From NCBI GenBank assembly GCA_030628325.1, contig DAOVRB010000025.1, forward strand, positions 1 through 8,358: a DNA stretch of 8,358 nt. Direction: 5' to 3'. The DNA is from Methanomicrobiaceae archaeon. Its GTDB lineage: Archaea > Halobacteriota > Methanomicrobia > Methanomicrobiales > Methanomicrobiaceae. Made by a program: the position numbers and the translations under genes. The notes below the pieces were generated by a model that ran no database searches, was not told the origin of the DNA, and was given only the letters and a program-made list of their open reading frames with translations. Shown piece by piece: positions 1 through 6,585 of this stretch (within the stretch, counting starts at the first letter, position 1; each line of letters opens with the position of its first letter).

Positions 1-2
1 AT

Positions 3-272
3 GAAGACCGTACATGTGAACTTGAGAAATGTCACCCGGCAGGAGTACTGATCCCGGCATTTGAAGCACTAAAAGAACGCATCGAACAGTTATTCGGAGA
101 GACCGTTGACATTAAGCTGACGCTTTTAGACAACGGCATTCCGGACTATATCGAAGAACTGATTGAAGAAAGACAACCCCCACTGCCAATAATTCTTGTC
201 AATGGAAACTTAACACCAATCGGAAGAATCTCCCTTCCCATGATAAAAGAAGAAATTGAGAAATATCTGTAG
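3..272 (+). CDS. Small thioredoxin-fold-like protein, C-terminal part (5' end outside window)
   Basis: An open frame enters from the left edge and runs 89 codons to TAG at 270-272. The visible part begins EDRTCELEKCHPAG, with two cysteines four residues apart (visible residues 5 and 10). It continues with an amphipathic helix (FEALKERIEQLFG), a strand (DIKLTLLD), a helix (IPDYIEELIEE), then PPLPIILVNG, a short strand (PIGRIS) and a final helix (MIKEEIEKYL). A Cys-bearing N-terminus, a proline just before a beta strand, and a turn NGxLTPxG before the last helix resemble small thioredoxin-like or YuzD-like proteins. That points to a redox or metal-binding role, but I do not recognise the exact family and the start is missing. 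The reading frame is secure; the function is a fold-level guess. It converges on the carbonic anhydrase gene, with a hairpin directly after the stop. Confidence 0.6.
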   Translation, partial: EDRTCELEKCHPAGVLIPAFEALKERIEQLFGETVDIKLTLLDNGIPDYIEELIEERQPPLPIILVNGNLTPIGRISLPMIKEEIEKYL

Positions 273-274
273 TC

Positions 275-306
275 GAAAACCAAACTTCCAGGAATGTTTG
301 GTTTTC
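275..306. terminator. Perfect hairpin between convergent genes, probable bidirectional terminator
   Basis: The 11-base arm GAAAACCAAAC (275-285) is repeated in perfect inverted form at 296-306, with a 10-base loop. The loop itself contains TTCC-A-GGAA, which could extend the stem. It starts three bases after the stop of the upstream gene and lies 22 bases from the 3' end of the carbonic anhydrase gene on the other strand. The arms carry A and T runs on both strands, so it could end transcription from either side. Archaeal termination depends mainly on T tracts, so the terminator role is inferred from position and symmetry. Confidence 0.6.
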
Positions 307-327
307 TTCTTATAGTGCCACTATAAA

Positions 328-909
328 TTAAAATACTTTTGTCAGTTCACCGGTGTCTAAGTCATAATACAGGCCGTGGATGGTGACCTTTCCTTTTTCT
401 TCCGCTTCTTTTACAACATTGTAGGTACGCAGGTTTTCAGCCTGAATGCGCATATTTTCTGTTTCGATAACACGAAGTCTCTTTTTGAATTCTTCTTTTG
501 TGGAAGCAGGGAGGTTTTTTGAATCTGCAATATCTTTTGCGCCCCGGGCAGTTTCCAGCCATCCGCCTATGAATTCTCCACCCTCTCCTGCATCCAGTGC
601 CTTCATGGCACCACAGTCTGAGTGGCCATAAATGACAATGTCATCCACTTTCAGGTGGTGTACTGCATACTCCAGAACAGTGCCAAGATTCGCGTCATCT
701 TTTGCAACAATATTTCCAATATTACGGTGGACAAAGATCTCACCCATCTTTACTCCTGCAACACGTTCCGGGTTCACTCTTGAATCGGAGCAGCCGATAA
801 ATAATGCTGTAGGACTCTGCCCGCCTGCAAGTTCCTTGTAATAATCAGCATCTTTTTTAAAATCATCTTCAATAAAGCGTTTGTTTCCCTCAAGGAATTT
901 ATCAATCAT
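328..909 (-). CDS. Beta-class carbonic anhydrase
   Basis: A 193-residue soluble enzyme interconverting CO2 and bicarbonate with a catalytic zinc. The beta-class signature is complete: CSDSR at residues 40-44 gives zinc ligand Cys40 and the Asp42/Arg44 dyad, and HSDCGAM at 96-102 gives ligands His96 and Cys99. The strand and loop around HRNIGN (61-66) and the C-terminal HGLYYDLDTGEL (178-189) are also typical. The length is normal for bacterial-style beta enzymes, slightly longer than the minimal archaeal Cab type. The ATG at 907-909 is preceded by GAGGTG (918-923) with an 8-base spacer, which fixes the start. It appears to be monocistronic, with its own TATA element near 964-971 and a hairpin beyond its stop. 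In a methanogen it would supply bicarbonate or CO2 for carboxylations and carbon uptake; this role is inferred. No signal peptide or membrane segment is seen. Confidence 0.95.
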   Translation of the reverse strand: MIDKFLEGNKRFIEDDFKKDADYYKELAGGQSPTALFIGCSDSRVNPERVAGVKMGEIFVHRNIGNIVAKDDANLGTVLEYAVHHLKVDDIVIYGHSDCGAMKALDAGEGGEFIGGWLETARGAKDIADSKNLPASTKEEFKKRLRVIETENMRIQAENLRTYNVVKEAEEKGKVTIHGLYYDLDTGELTKVF

Positions 910-962
910 ATATTTTCACCTCTCAATGTCAGGTCTCAGCCATTGCACTGGTCGACAAACCT

Positions 963-980
963 GTATATAATACCTTCAGA
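963..980 (-). promoter_or_regulatory. TATA-type promoter of the carbonic anhydrase gene
   Basis: Read on the minus strand, the sequence is GAAGGTATTATATACAG, a TATA box (about 964-971) with a purine-rich stretch upstream that could be a BRE. Initiation about 25 bases downstream would fall near 940. That leaves a leader of roughly 30 bases containing the GAGGTG ribosome binding site. It sits in the 146-base gap between ilvD and this gene, which otherwise holds only a T run just past the ilvD stop. Confidence 0.5.
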
Positions 981-1046
981 AGAGGCAATTAATAGATTTT
1001 CATTTTAAAAGACTGATTATCCTGCCTGGTTTTCGGACAAATATGG

Positions 1047-1053
1047 TAAAAAG
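1047..1053 (-). terminator. T tract just downstream of ilvD
   Basis: On the minus strand a run of five T (1048-1052) follows within a few bases of the ilvD stop codon (1056-1058). A second T-rich patch lies further on, around 1004-1010. Short T runs are the usual archaeal termination signal. No strong hairpin is seen here, so the call rests on position only. Confidence 0.35.
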
Positions 1054-1055
1054 GG

Positions 1056-2699
1056 TTATTTCAGGATTGCACCACGGTTGGCCTGCTCAACAATACGGGC
1101 ATAGCGTGAGAGAACTCCGGTTAATGTGCGCTCCCGTGGTTTCCAGTTGGCTTTCCTCTTTTCAAGAACTGATATATCTACATTGAGACTGAGCTTCTTT
1201 TCATACAGGTCGATCTCAATTTCATCGCCCTCTTCCACAAGTGCAATAGGTCCTCCTATTTCAGCTTCGGGAGCTACATGACCGATACACGGTCCACGGG
1301 TACCTCCTGAAAACCGCCCGTCTGTGATCAGTGCGACTCTGGTGTATCCCTGTCCCATCAGGGCAGATGTGGGTGAAAGCATCTCTGGCATTCCGGGTGC
1401 ACCGGCAGGGCCTTCATACCTGATGACAATCACCTCACCTTCATTGATCTGGTTTCCAAGAATTGCATCCATCGCCTGTTTCTCACTGTTAAATACCCTT
1501 GCAGGTCCTTTGTGCTGCCACATTGCCTTATCTACTGCAGCAGACTTTATTACCGACCCGTCTGGTGCCAGTGAACCATTTAAGATTTTCAGACCGCCTG
1601 CAGAATGAATGGGGTTATGAATGCCTTTAATTATTTCTTCATTCAGGACAGTAACATCTCCGGCAATGTCATAGACAGTTTTTCCCGATACTGTCATACA
1701 ATCCTCCATCAGAGAACTCAGTTGTTTAAAGACAGCAGGGATGCCCCCCGCATGGTACAGGGTCTGCATGGGATGGGGGCCACCTGGCTGCATGTGACAG
1801 ATATGTGGCACCACATCTCCAATTTCATTAAAGTCATCAAGAGTAAGCGGTACACCTGCTTCTTCGGCAATAGCCATCAGGTGCAGTACTGTGTTCGTCG
1901 AACCCCCTAGTGCCATATCAATACGGACAGCGTTTTTCAACGCAGAATAGGTGATTATATCTCGCGCTCGTACATTGTCCATGACAAGACGTACTATCCG
2001 CTCACCACTTTCGTATGCAATGGACATCTTAGCCGCGTTTACAGCAGGTATAGCTGCACAACCCGGCATTGACATACCCATCGCTTCAGTCATGCATGCC
2101 ATTGTATTTGCCGTATAAAGGCCCTGACAACTCCCGCAACCCGGCATTGCAGCCTTTTCAAGAGTCACAAGTTCCTCCTCAGTCATTACACCGGCGGCGA
2201 CTTTGCCAACTCCCTCAAAAACATCGGTTAATGAAAGGTCACATCCCCCCGCATGTCCGGTCAGCATCGGGCCTCCGGTTACAACGATTGCCGGAATATT
2301 ACACCTTGCAGCGGCCATCAGCATTCCCGGTACAATCTTGTCACAGGTGCAGAGGCAGACAATTCCGTCAAACCGGTGCGCCTGCACCACAAGTTCAACT
2401 GAGTCTGCAATATTCTCCCGTGAAGGCAGGGAATAACGCATACCTTCATGCCCCATTGCAATACCGTCACAGATGCCAATTGTGTTGAACTCAAACGGCA
2501 CACCGCCGCCTGCAGCAATACCCTCCCTGACGCGTTCAGCAAGCTGACGAAGATGCTGGTGCCCGGGGACAATTGTATTCCATGAATTTGCCAGCCCAAT
2601 GAAGGGTTTCTTCATTTCACTGTCAGTTACCCCAAGCGCCCTTAATAAAGAGCGATTTGGAGCCCTCACATATCCTTTTTTGACTTCATCGCTCCGCAT
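1056..2699 (-). CDS. ilvD: Dihydroxy-acid dehydratase
   Basis: A 547-residue iron-sulfur enzyme that dehydrates 2,3-dihydroxy-isovalerate and 2,3-dihydroxy-3-methylvalerate to the 2-oxo acids, the penultimate step to valine and isoleucine. Visible family motifs are NSWNTIVPGHQHLR (38-51), FNTIGICDGIAMGHEGM (71-87), CDKIVPGM (119-126), PGCGSCQGLYTANTM (186-200), GGSTNT (265-270), PAGAPGMPEM (431-440) and GRFSGGTRGP (461-470). By analogy with E. coli IlvD, Cys119 and Cys191 are cluster ligands, Asp78, Asp120, Lys121 and Glu439 bind magnesium, and Ser464 is catalytic. Gly46 stands where plant-type [2Fe-2S] enzymes have an extra cysteine, so the cluster resembles the E. coli one. I chose the ATG at 2697-2699 because MRSDEVKKGYVRAPNRSLLRALG matches the family N-terminus. 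The frame stays open upstream to 2921, but that extension lies inside the divergent kinase gene. No Shine-Dalgarno sequence is seen, which fits a very short leader. Confidence 0.97.
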   Translation of the reverse strand: MRSDEVKKGYVRAPNRSLLRALGVTDSEMKKPFIGLANSWNTIVPGHQHLRQLAERVREGIAAGGGVPFEFNTIGICDGIAMGHEGMRYSLPSRENIADSVELVVQAHRFDGIVCLCTCDKIVPGMLMAAARCNIPAIVVTGGPMLTGHAGGCDLSLTDVFEGVGKVAAGVMTEEELVTLEKAAMPGCGSCQGLYTANTMACMTEAMGMSMPGCAAIPAVNAAKMSIAYESGERIVRLVMDNVRARDIITYSALKNAVRIDMALGGSTNTVLHLMAIAEEAGVPLTLDDFNEIGDVVPHICHMQPGGPHPMQTLYHAGGIPAVFKQLSSLMEDCMTVSGKTVYDIAGDVTVLNEEIIKGIHNPIHSAGGLKILNGSLAPDGSVIKSAAVDKAMWQHKGPARVFNSEKQAMDAILGNQINEGEVIVIRYEGPAGAPGMPEMLSPTSALMGQGYTRVALITDGRFSGGTRGPCIGHVAPEAEIGGPIALVEEGDEIEIDLYEKKLSLNVDISVLEKRKANWKPRERTLTGVLSRYARIVEQANRGAILK

Positions 2700-2721
2700 A
2701 ATTATCAATGACAGATTAACT

Positions 2722-2737
2722 GTAAATAATATATAGG
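2722..2737. promoter_or_regulatory. Shared TATA block for divergent ilvD and ROK kinase transcription
   Basis: The 61-base gap between the two divergent start codons contains one AT block, TAAATAATATATAGG (2723-2737). Read rightwards it gives AAATAATATATA, about 30 bases before the kinase ATG. Read leftwards it gives TATATATTATTTA, about 30 bases before the ilvD ATG. With archaeal start-site spacing of about 25 bases, transcripts would begin around 2755-2760 and 2703-2708, nearly leaderless in both directions. This agrees with the lack of a good Shine-Dalgarno sequence at ilvD and only a weak AAGGT (2746-2750) at the kinase. The block is visible directly; promoter activity is inferred. Confidence 0.5.
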
Positions 2738-2760
2738 AATAGGATAAGGTTTGGAATGGT

Positions 2761-3720
2761 ATGAACACAGAGAGAATAACAGATAAAAATATCATCGCTG
2801 TTGACCTTGGTGGCACCCATACCCGGATTGCACTGATATCAGACGATGGAGTTATTATCAGAAAAAAAACCACACTGACACCAGTTAAAGGCGATTCAGG
2901 TTTAGAAGTAACCAAACACATAATCTATAATATTTCAGATCTCCTGTCATCTGGAGAAGTGGACAGTATCGGATGTATTGGGATCTGTTCAGCCGGTCCG
3001 GTTGACCTGAAATCCGGGAAGGTCGTTAATTCACCAAACATGGCATTCCCTGAAATTGATCTGACAGGACCCGTACGTGAAAAATTTTGTGTCCCTGTTG
3101 CACTTATCAATGACTGTCGTGCGGGTGTATTAGGTGAACAGAAATATGGCACAGGAGCAGATTCTGATAATATCACATATATAACCATCTCAACCGGCAT
3201 AGGTGGAGGAGCAATCGTTAACGGAACCCTGATTTTAGGCAGAGACGGAAATGCAGGTGAAATAGGACATATGATTGTTGACGGGAAATATAGTATGCCG
3301 TGTCACTGCGGAGGATATGGACACTGGGAAGCATATGCATCAGGCAGGAATATCCCGGATTTCTTCAGAAAATGGGCTAAATGTAATAAAATTGCATATG
3401 ATGAAAAATGCATAAACACCTCTGAAAAAATATTTGAACTATATTATAATGGAGATCAATCTGCACAGGAATTCATGGATGAACTGGGGAAGATAAATGC
3501 TGCGGGAATATCAAACGTGATAATTGCCTATTCACCTGAAATAATAGTTCTTGACGGTCCTGTTGCCCGGAATCATGAAGATATCATAATCGCTTCAATA
3601 CGAAAATATCTCGACAGATATTTAAAAACACCTGATATCGTAGTCAGTTCGTTAAAAGGCGATGCTCCCCTTCTTGGTACATCACTATATGCAAAAAACC
3701 AGATCTGTAACATTAAATAA
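2761..3720 (+). CDS. ROK-family sugar kinase (glucokinase-like)
   Basis: A 319-residue cytoplasmic kinase of the ROK branch of the ASKHA fold, expected to phosphorylate a hexose or N-acetylhexosamine with ATP. The N-terminal phosphate motif is DLGGTHTRIAL (15-25). GICSAGPVDLKSGKVVNSPN (74-93) follows. LINDCRAG (115-122) supplies the presumed catalytic Asp118, and ISTGIGGG (143-150) is the second phosphate loop. AGEIGH (165-170) provides substrate-contacting Glu167 and zinc ligand His170. The zinc loop is CHCGGYGHWE (181-190), so Cys181 and Cys183 remain but His188 replaces the usual third cysteine; Glu190 is the second sugar contact. LDGPV (264-268) and GDAPLLGTSLYA (300-311) close the ATP site. 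There is no N-terminal helix-turn-helix, so it is an enzyme, not a ROK repressor. Substrate cannot be told from sequence. It is divergent from ilvD with no clear metabolic link. Confidence 0.88.
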   Translation: MNTERITDKNIIAVDLGGTHTRIALISDDGVIIRKKTTLTPVKGDSGLEVTKHIIYNISDLLSSGEVDSIGCIGICSAGPVDLKSGKVVNSPNMAFPEIDLTGPVREKFCVPVALINDCRAGVLGEQKYGTGADSDNITYITISTGIGGGAIVNGTLILGRDGNAGEIGHMIVDGKYSMPCHCGGYGHWEAYASGRNIPDFFRKWAKCNKIAYDEKCINTSEKIFELYYNGDQSAQEFMDELGKINAAGISNVIIAYSPEIIVLDGPVARNHEDIIIASIRKYLDRYLKTPDIVVSSLKGDAPLLGTSLYAKNQICNIK

Positions 3721-3748
3721 AGTATTAAATATTATAGATCTGGTTTTT
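3694..3748 (+). terminator. Inverted repeat spanning the kinase stop codon, probable terminator
   Basis: AAAAACCAGATCT at 3694-3706, inside the last codons of the kinase gene, is perfectly inverted at 3736-3748. The arms are 13 bases, with a 29-base AT-rich loop holding the stop codon (3718-3720). The right arm ends in five T, so the transcript would fold with a U run at the stem foot. The position and T run suggest termination of the kinase transcript. The long loop makes it weaker than a classic intrinsic terminator. Confidence 0.5.
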
Positions 3749-3754
3749 ACAGAG

Positions 3755-3823
3755 TAATAATATAATACATAATCCAGACATAATAGTATATGAAACATGC
3801 CTGAGACTATTTATTTTAAATTA
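3755..3823 (+). promoter_or_regulatory. AT-rich promoter region of the sensor kinase gene
   Basis: The 129-base gap before the sensor gene has several TATA-like stretches: TAATATAATA (3756-3765), AGTATATGA (3785-3793) and TTTATTTTAAATTA (3810-3823). The middle one would give a start near 3812-3817 and a leader that keeps the CGGAGTGG ribosome binding site (3838-3845, 4 to 7 bases before the ATG). ACATAAT occurs twice 11 bases apart (3767-3773, 3778-3784), about one helical turn, and could be an operator. I cannot tell which TATA is used. Confidence 0.35.
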
Positions 3824-3849
3824 GATGATAACAAATTCGGAGTGGCTAT

Positions 3850-6477
3850 ATGGCGTTAAATCTCCTTTACGTTGATGATGGACCTTTATTACTGGATCTG
3901 ACAAAAACGTTTCTTGAAAGAGAGGGAGATTTTTTTGTAGATACAGTTGTCTCAGCAGAGGAAGCCCTGGATAAAATTACCACCGGATCATATGATGCAA
4001 TTATCTCTGATTATGAGATGCCCGGCATGAACGGTATTGACTTACTGAAAAATGTACGCAAGCAGGGAATTGAGATTCCTTTTCTGATTTTTACAGGAAA
4101 AGGTCGTGAAGATGTAGTTATTGATGCCATAAATAATGGGGCGGATTTCTATATCCAGAAAGGGGGGAAACCAAAGGCGCAGTTTGCTGAACTATCTCAT
4201 AAAATCAGGCAGGCATATGCACACAAACATGCAAAATCTGCATTAAGGCACAGGGAACTGGCCCTCTCACTTGCCACTGCTTCAACACTAAAAGAAGCAG
4301 TTAATCTCTGTCTAAATCAGGCAACAGAAATCCCCGGAATCGATAACTGTTCATTATTTCTCATAGACAGAAATTCAGAGAAATTAAGATATGTCCAGTC
4401 CAGAGGCATGCAGGACCAGTCCATTGAAATTTTATCAAAAATTGAAATCAGGCCGGATGAATCAGATTTATCAGAAAAAAGCAGTAATCTGTTTATTGAA
4501 GACCACGATTTTGACAAAATCCCGGAATATAAAAAAATATGTGAAAACGAAGGGGTGGTCTCTTTTGTAATATTATCCTTCTCCCATATGGGCCGGATTA
4601 TTGGTACCTTACTTGTCGCTTCACATACAAACAGTAAAATCCCTGCTTCCAGCAGGAATGAACTGGAGACAATTGCAGCTCAGGGCGGGAATGCGATTGC
4701 ACGACTCCAGGCTGAAGAGGCTTTGCGTGCATCAGAAATGCTGTACCGCTCTACAATCGACACGATGGATGCCAATATTAATGTTATATCACCCGATTTA
4801 AAGATTCAACTCCTCAACTATTCTTTTCAAAAATGGGGGAGTGCACATGGAATTGATATGGATAACAGTATTGGCAAATATTTGTTTGATTTATTTCCTT
4901 TTCTGCCGGAAAATGTCTCAGATGAGTATAATCATGTGATTTCAACACAAAAACCGCTTGTCACTGAAGAAATATCCAATATCAGTGGTACTGAAATAAT
5001 TACAGAAACAAAAAAGATTCCAATTATAGAAGATGGAACAGTTACGAGAATAATTACTGTTATCCAGGATATTACCGGGCATAAAAGGGAGGAAGAAAGA
5101 TTGCTTGTCACGCAGTTTTCAGTGGATCACTCAAAGGATTCCGTATTCTGGACACTACCCGATGGAAAATTCCTTTATGTAAATGATGCAGCCTGCACAG
5201 AACTGGGTTATTCACGTAAAGATTTGCTCAGTATGAATTTCACAGATATTGACCCGGATTACCTGCCTGAAAAAAGAGATGATTACTGGGAGCATCTAAA
5301 AAAAGTAAACTCTTTCACATTTGAATCTGTCCACCGCAAAAAGGACGGCACTGAAATTCCTGTTGAGGTGTCAGCAAATTATCTGAATTATAAAGGAAGT
5401 GAATACGAAATTACTTCCACCAGAAATATAACCGAACGAAAAAATGCTGAAAAAGAACTTAAAGAAAGCGAACTCTACCAGAAGACGATTCTGGAAGCCA
5501 TTCAGACAGGTGTCATAATAATTTCTGCAGACACACGCACTATTGTGGATATCAACGATGTGGCCTTAGGGATGCTTAAAGCACCACGTGATGATGTTAT
5601 TGGAGATGTCTGTCATAGATGGATATGTCCTGCTGAGATTGGCAGTTGTCCGGTAACTGACCCCGGAGAAGAGATGGACAACTCCGAAAGAGTGCTGATT
5701 AATTCAAAAGGCAAAGAGATCCCTGTAATTAAGACTGTCACACCAGTCACCCTGCACGGCAAAATGCACTTATTAGAGACATTCGTTGACATTTCTGAAC
5801 GAAAACGTGCTGAAGCGGCGTTAAAAGAAGCTAATACTAAATTAAACCTTCTTTCAAGTGTAACACGCCATGATATCATCAACCAGGTGACAGGCGCATC
5901 CGGAGTGCTTCAGTTAATTGAAAAAAACACGCAGGATAATGAAAAAATTCAGAAGTATATCCTTATGGGGAGGGATATACTGAAGAATATTGAAGAACAG
6001 ATTACTTTCACACGTGATTACCAGAATATGGGTGTAAAGAAACCTGAGTGGCAAAGGGTGGACCTGTTAGTTTCAAAATTATTAATTGAGTCACATTACT
6101 CAGGAATTGAATTTCAGGTTAATACCGATAATGTTGAGTTATTTGCCGATCCCCTTCTGAAAAAAGTATTTACAAACCTCTTTGATAATACAGTAAGACA
6201 CGGGAAGTCCGCAGGTAAAATTACGATATCATTTCACGAGGACGATGAAACAGGCATCCTGATTGTCGAAGATAATGGTGCCGGCATCCCGGATAACATG
6301 AAAAATGCAATTTTTGATAGTGGTATTGGAGATAACACAGGATATGGTCTTTTCCTGGCAAAGGAGATCCTGGGAATTACCGGAATTTTAATCAGGGAAA
6401 CCGGTGTGGAAGGAGAAGGAGCCAGATTTGAAATAACCATCCCATCTGTGGGTTACCGTATGGGTAATAGTTCCTGA
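3850..6477 (+). CDS. Hybrid sensor histidine kinase: REC-GAF-PAS-PAS-PAS-HisKA-HATPase
   Basis: An 875-residue soluble signalling protein with no membrane segment, so it senses an internal cue. Residues 1-120 are a receiver domain with acidic pair Asp9/Asp10, phosphoacceptor Asp54 (SDYEMPG), Thr82 and Lys104. Residues about 135-288 look like a GAF domain. Three PAS domains follow at about 296-412, 420-532 and 542-655, each ending in the usual linker (ITGHKREEE, ITERKNAE, ISERKRAE). The third carries CHRWICPAEIGSCPVTD (588-604), with Cys588, Cys593 and Cys600. The kinase core has an archaeal-type H box, SSVTRHDIINQ (669-679, His674), an N box FTNLFDNTVRHG (774-785), a G1 box VEDNGAGIP (806-814) and a G2 box GYGLFLAKE (831-839). 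ATG at 3850 is supported by CGGAGTGG upstream. There is no output domain and no neighbouring regulator. An N-terminal receiver suggests it takes phosphate from another kinase or is tuned by its own; this is inference. Confidence 0.93.
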   Translation: MALNLLYVDDGPLLLDLTKTFLEREGDFFVDTVVSAEEALDKITTGSYDAIISDYEMPGMNGIDLLKNVRKQGIEIPFLIFTGKGREDVVIDAINNGADFYIQKGGKPKAQFAELSHKIRQAYAHKHAKSALRHRELALSLATASTLKEAVNLCLNQATEIPGIDNCSLFLIDRNSEKLRYVQSRGMQDQSIEILSKIEIRPDESDLSEKSSNLFIEDHDFDKIPEYKKICENEGVVSFVILSFSHMGRIIGTLLVASHTNSKIPASSRNELETIAAQGGNAIARLQAEEALRASEMLYRSTIDTMDANINVISPDLKIQLLNYSFQKWGSAHGIDMDNSIGKYLFDLFPFLPENVSDEYNHVISTQKPLVTEEISNISGTEIITETKKIPIIEDGTVTRIITVIQDITGHKREEERLLVTQFSVDHSKDSVFWTLPDGKFLYVNDAACTELGYSRKDLLSMNFTDIDPDYLPEKRDDYWEHLKKVNSFTFESVHRKKDGTEIPVEVSANYLNYKGSEYEITSTRNITERKNAEKELKESELYQKTILEAIQTGVIIISADTRTIVDINDVALGMLKAPRDDVIGDVCHRWICPAEIGSCPVTDPGEEMDNSERVLINSKGKEIPVIKTVTPVTLHGKMHLLETFVDISERKRAEAALKEANTKLNLLSSVTRHDIINQVTGASGVLQLIEKNTQDNEKIQKYILMGRDILKNIEEQITFTRDYQNMGVKKPEWQRVDLLVSKLLIESHYSGIEFQVNTDNVELFADPLLKKVFTNLFDNTVRHGKSAGKITISFHEDDETGILIVEDNGAGIPDNMKNAIFDSGIGDNTGYGLFLAKEILGITGILIRETGVEGEGARFEITIPSVGYRMGNSS

Positions 6478-6495
6478 TCCTGGAGATCCGGAGTT

Positions 6496-6541
6496 AAAAC
6501 TTTTTTAAAGGTGCGTGACGCCTCAGCGTCAGGCACGTTTT
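6496..6541 (+). terminator. T6 tract plus GC-rich hairpin after the sensor kinase gene
   Basis: Six T (6501-6506) lie 23 bases past the stop codon. They are followed by a strong hairpin, 6511-6521 with 6526-6536, of 11 base pairs with one mismatch and loop CTCA. AAAAC (6496-6500) and GTTTT (6537-6541) can close an outer stem, and four T follow the hairpin. Together these would stop the sensor transcript. The hairpin may also be part of the larger GC-rich island described separately. Confidence 0.55.
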
Positions 6542-6580
6542 CATGCCAAACCCATATGAGGCCCGATTCCCTCGCACAAA
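6508..6580. other. GC-rich foldable island in the convergent gap, possible small RNA or dispersed repeat
   Basis: About 70 GC-rich bases stand between AT-rich flanks. Besides the local hairpin (6511-6536), GTGCG (6511-6515) can pair with CGCAC (6573-6577) to enclose the whole island. CCTCA (6521-6525) can pair with TGAGG (6556-6560), and GGCA (6532-6535) with TGCC (6544-6547). Several of these compete, so alternative folds exist on either strand. No convincing gene covers it. A minus-strand open frame (6453-6659) runs through but overlaps the sensor gene and has no ribosome binding site. I cannot say whether it is a structured RNA, a repeat copy or only an elaborate terminator. Confidence 0.35.
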
Positions 6581-6585
6581 AAATG

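Noticed and set aside
910..1055. Possible small gene or RNA between carbonic anhydrase and ilvD
   Set aside because: Only a TATA box, a ribosome binding site and short T runs are visible; no open frame or strong fold.
1605..1910. 101-residue plus-strand open frame opposite ilvD
   Set aside because: Fully antisense to conserved IlvD sequence, with no motif and no upstream promoter or ribosome binding site.
2069..2488. 139-residue plus-strand open frame opposite ilvD
   Set aside because: It lies entirely within ilvD coding sequence, with a composition rich in Pro, Gln, Arg and Ser typical of antisense frames.
2700..2921. A 74-residue N-terminal extension of IlvD in the open frame up to 2921
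   Set aside because: It overlaps the divergent ROK kinase gene by about 160 bases and crosses the shared promoter. The family N-terminus begins at the internal ATG 2697-2699.
5101..5820. Repeated PAS-linker sequences as a DNA repeat
   Set aside because: The similarity (ITERK, ISERK linkers) is at protein level, from PAS domain duplication. I see no long identical DNA repeats.
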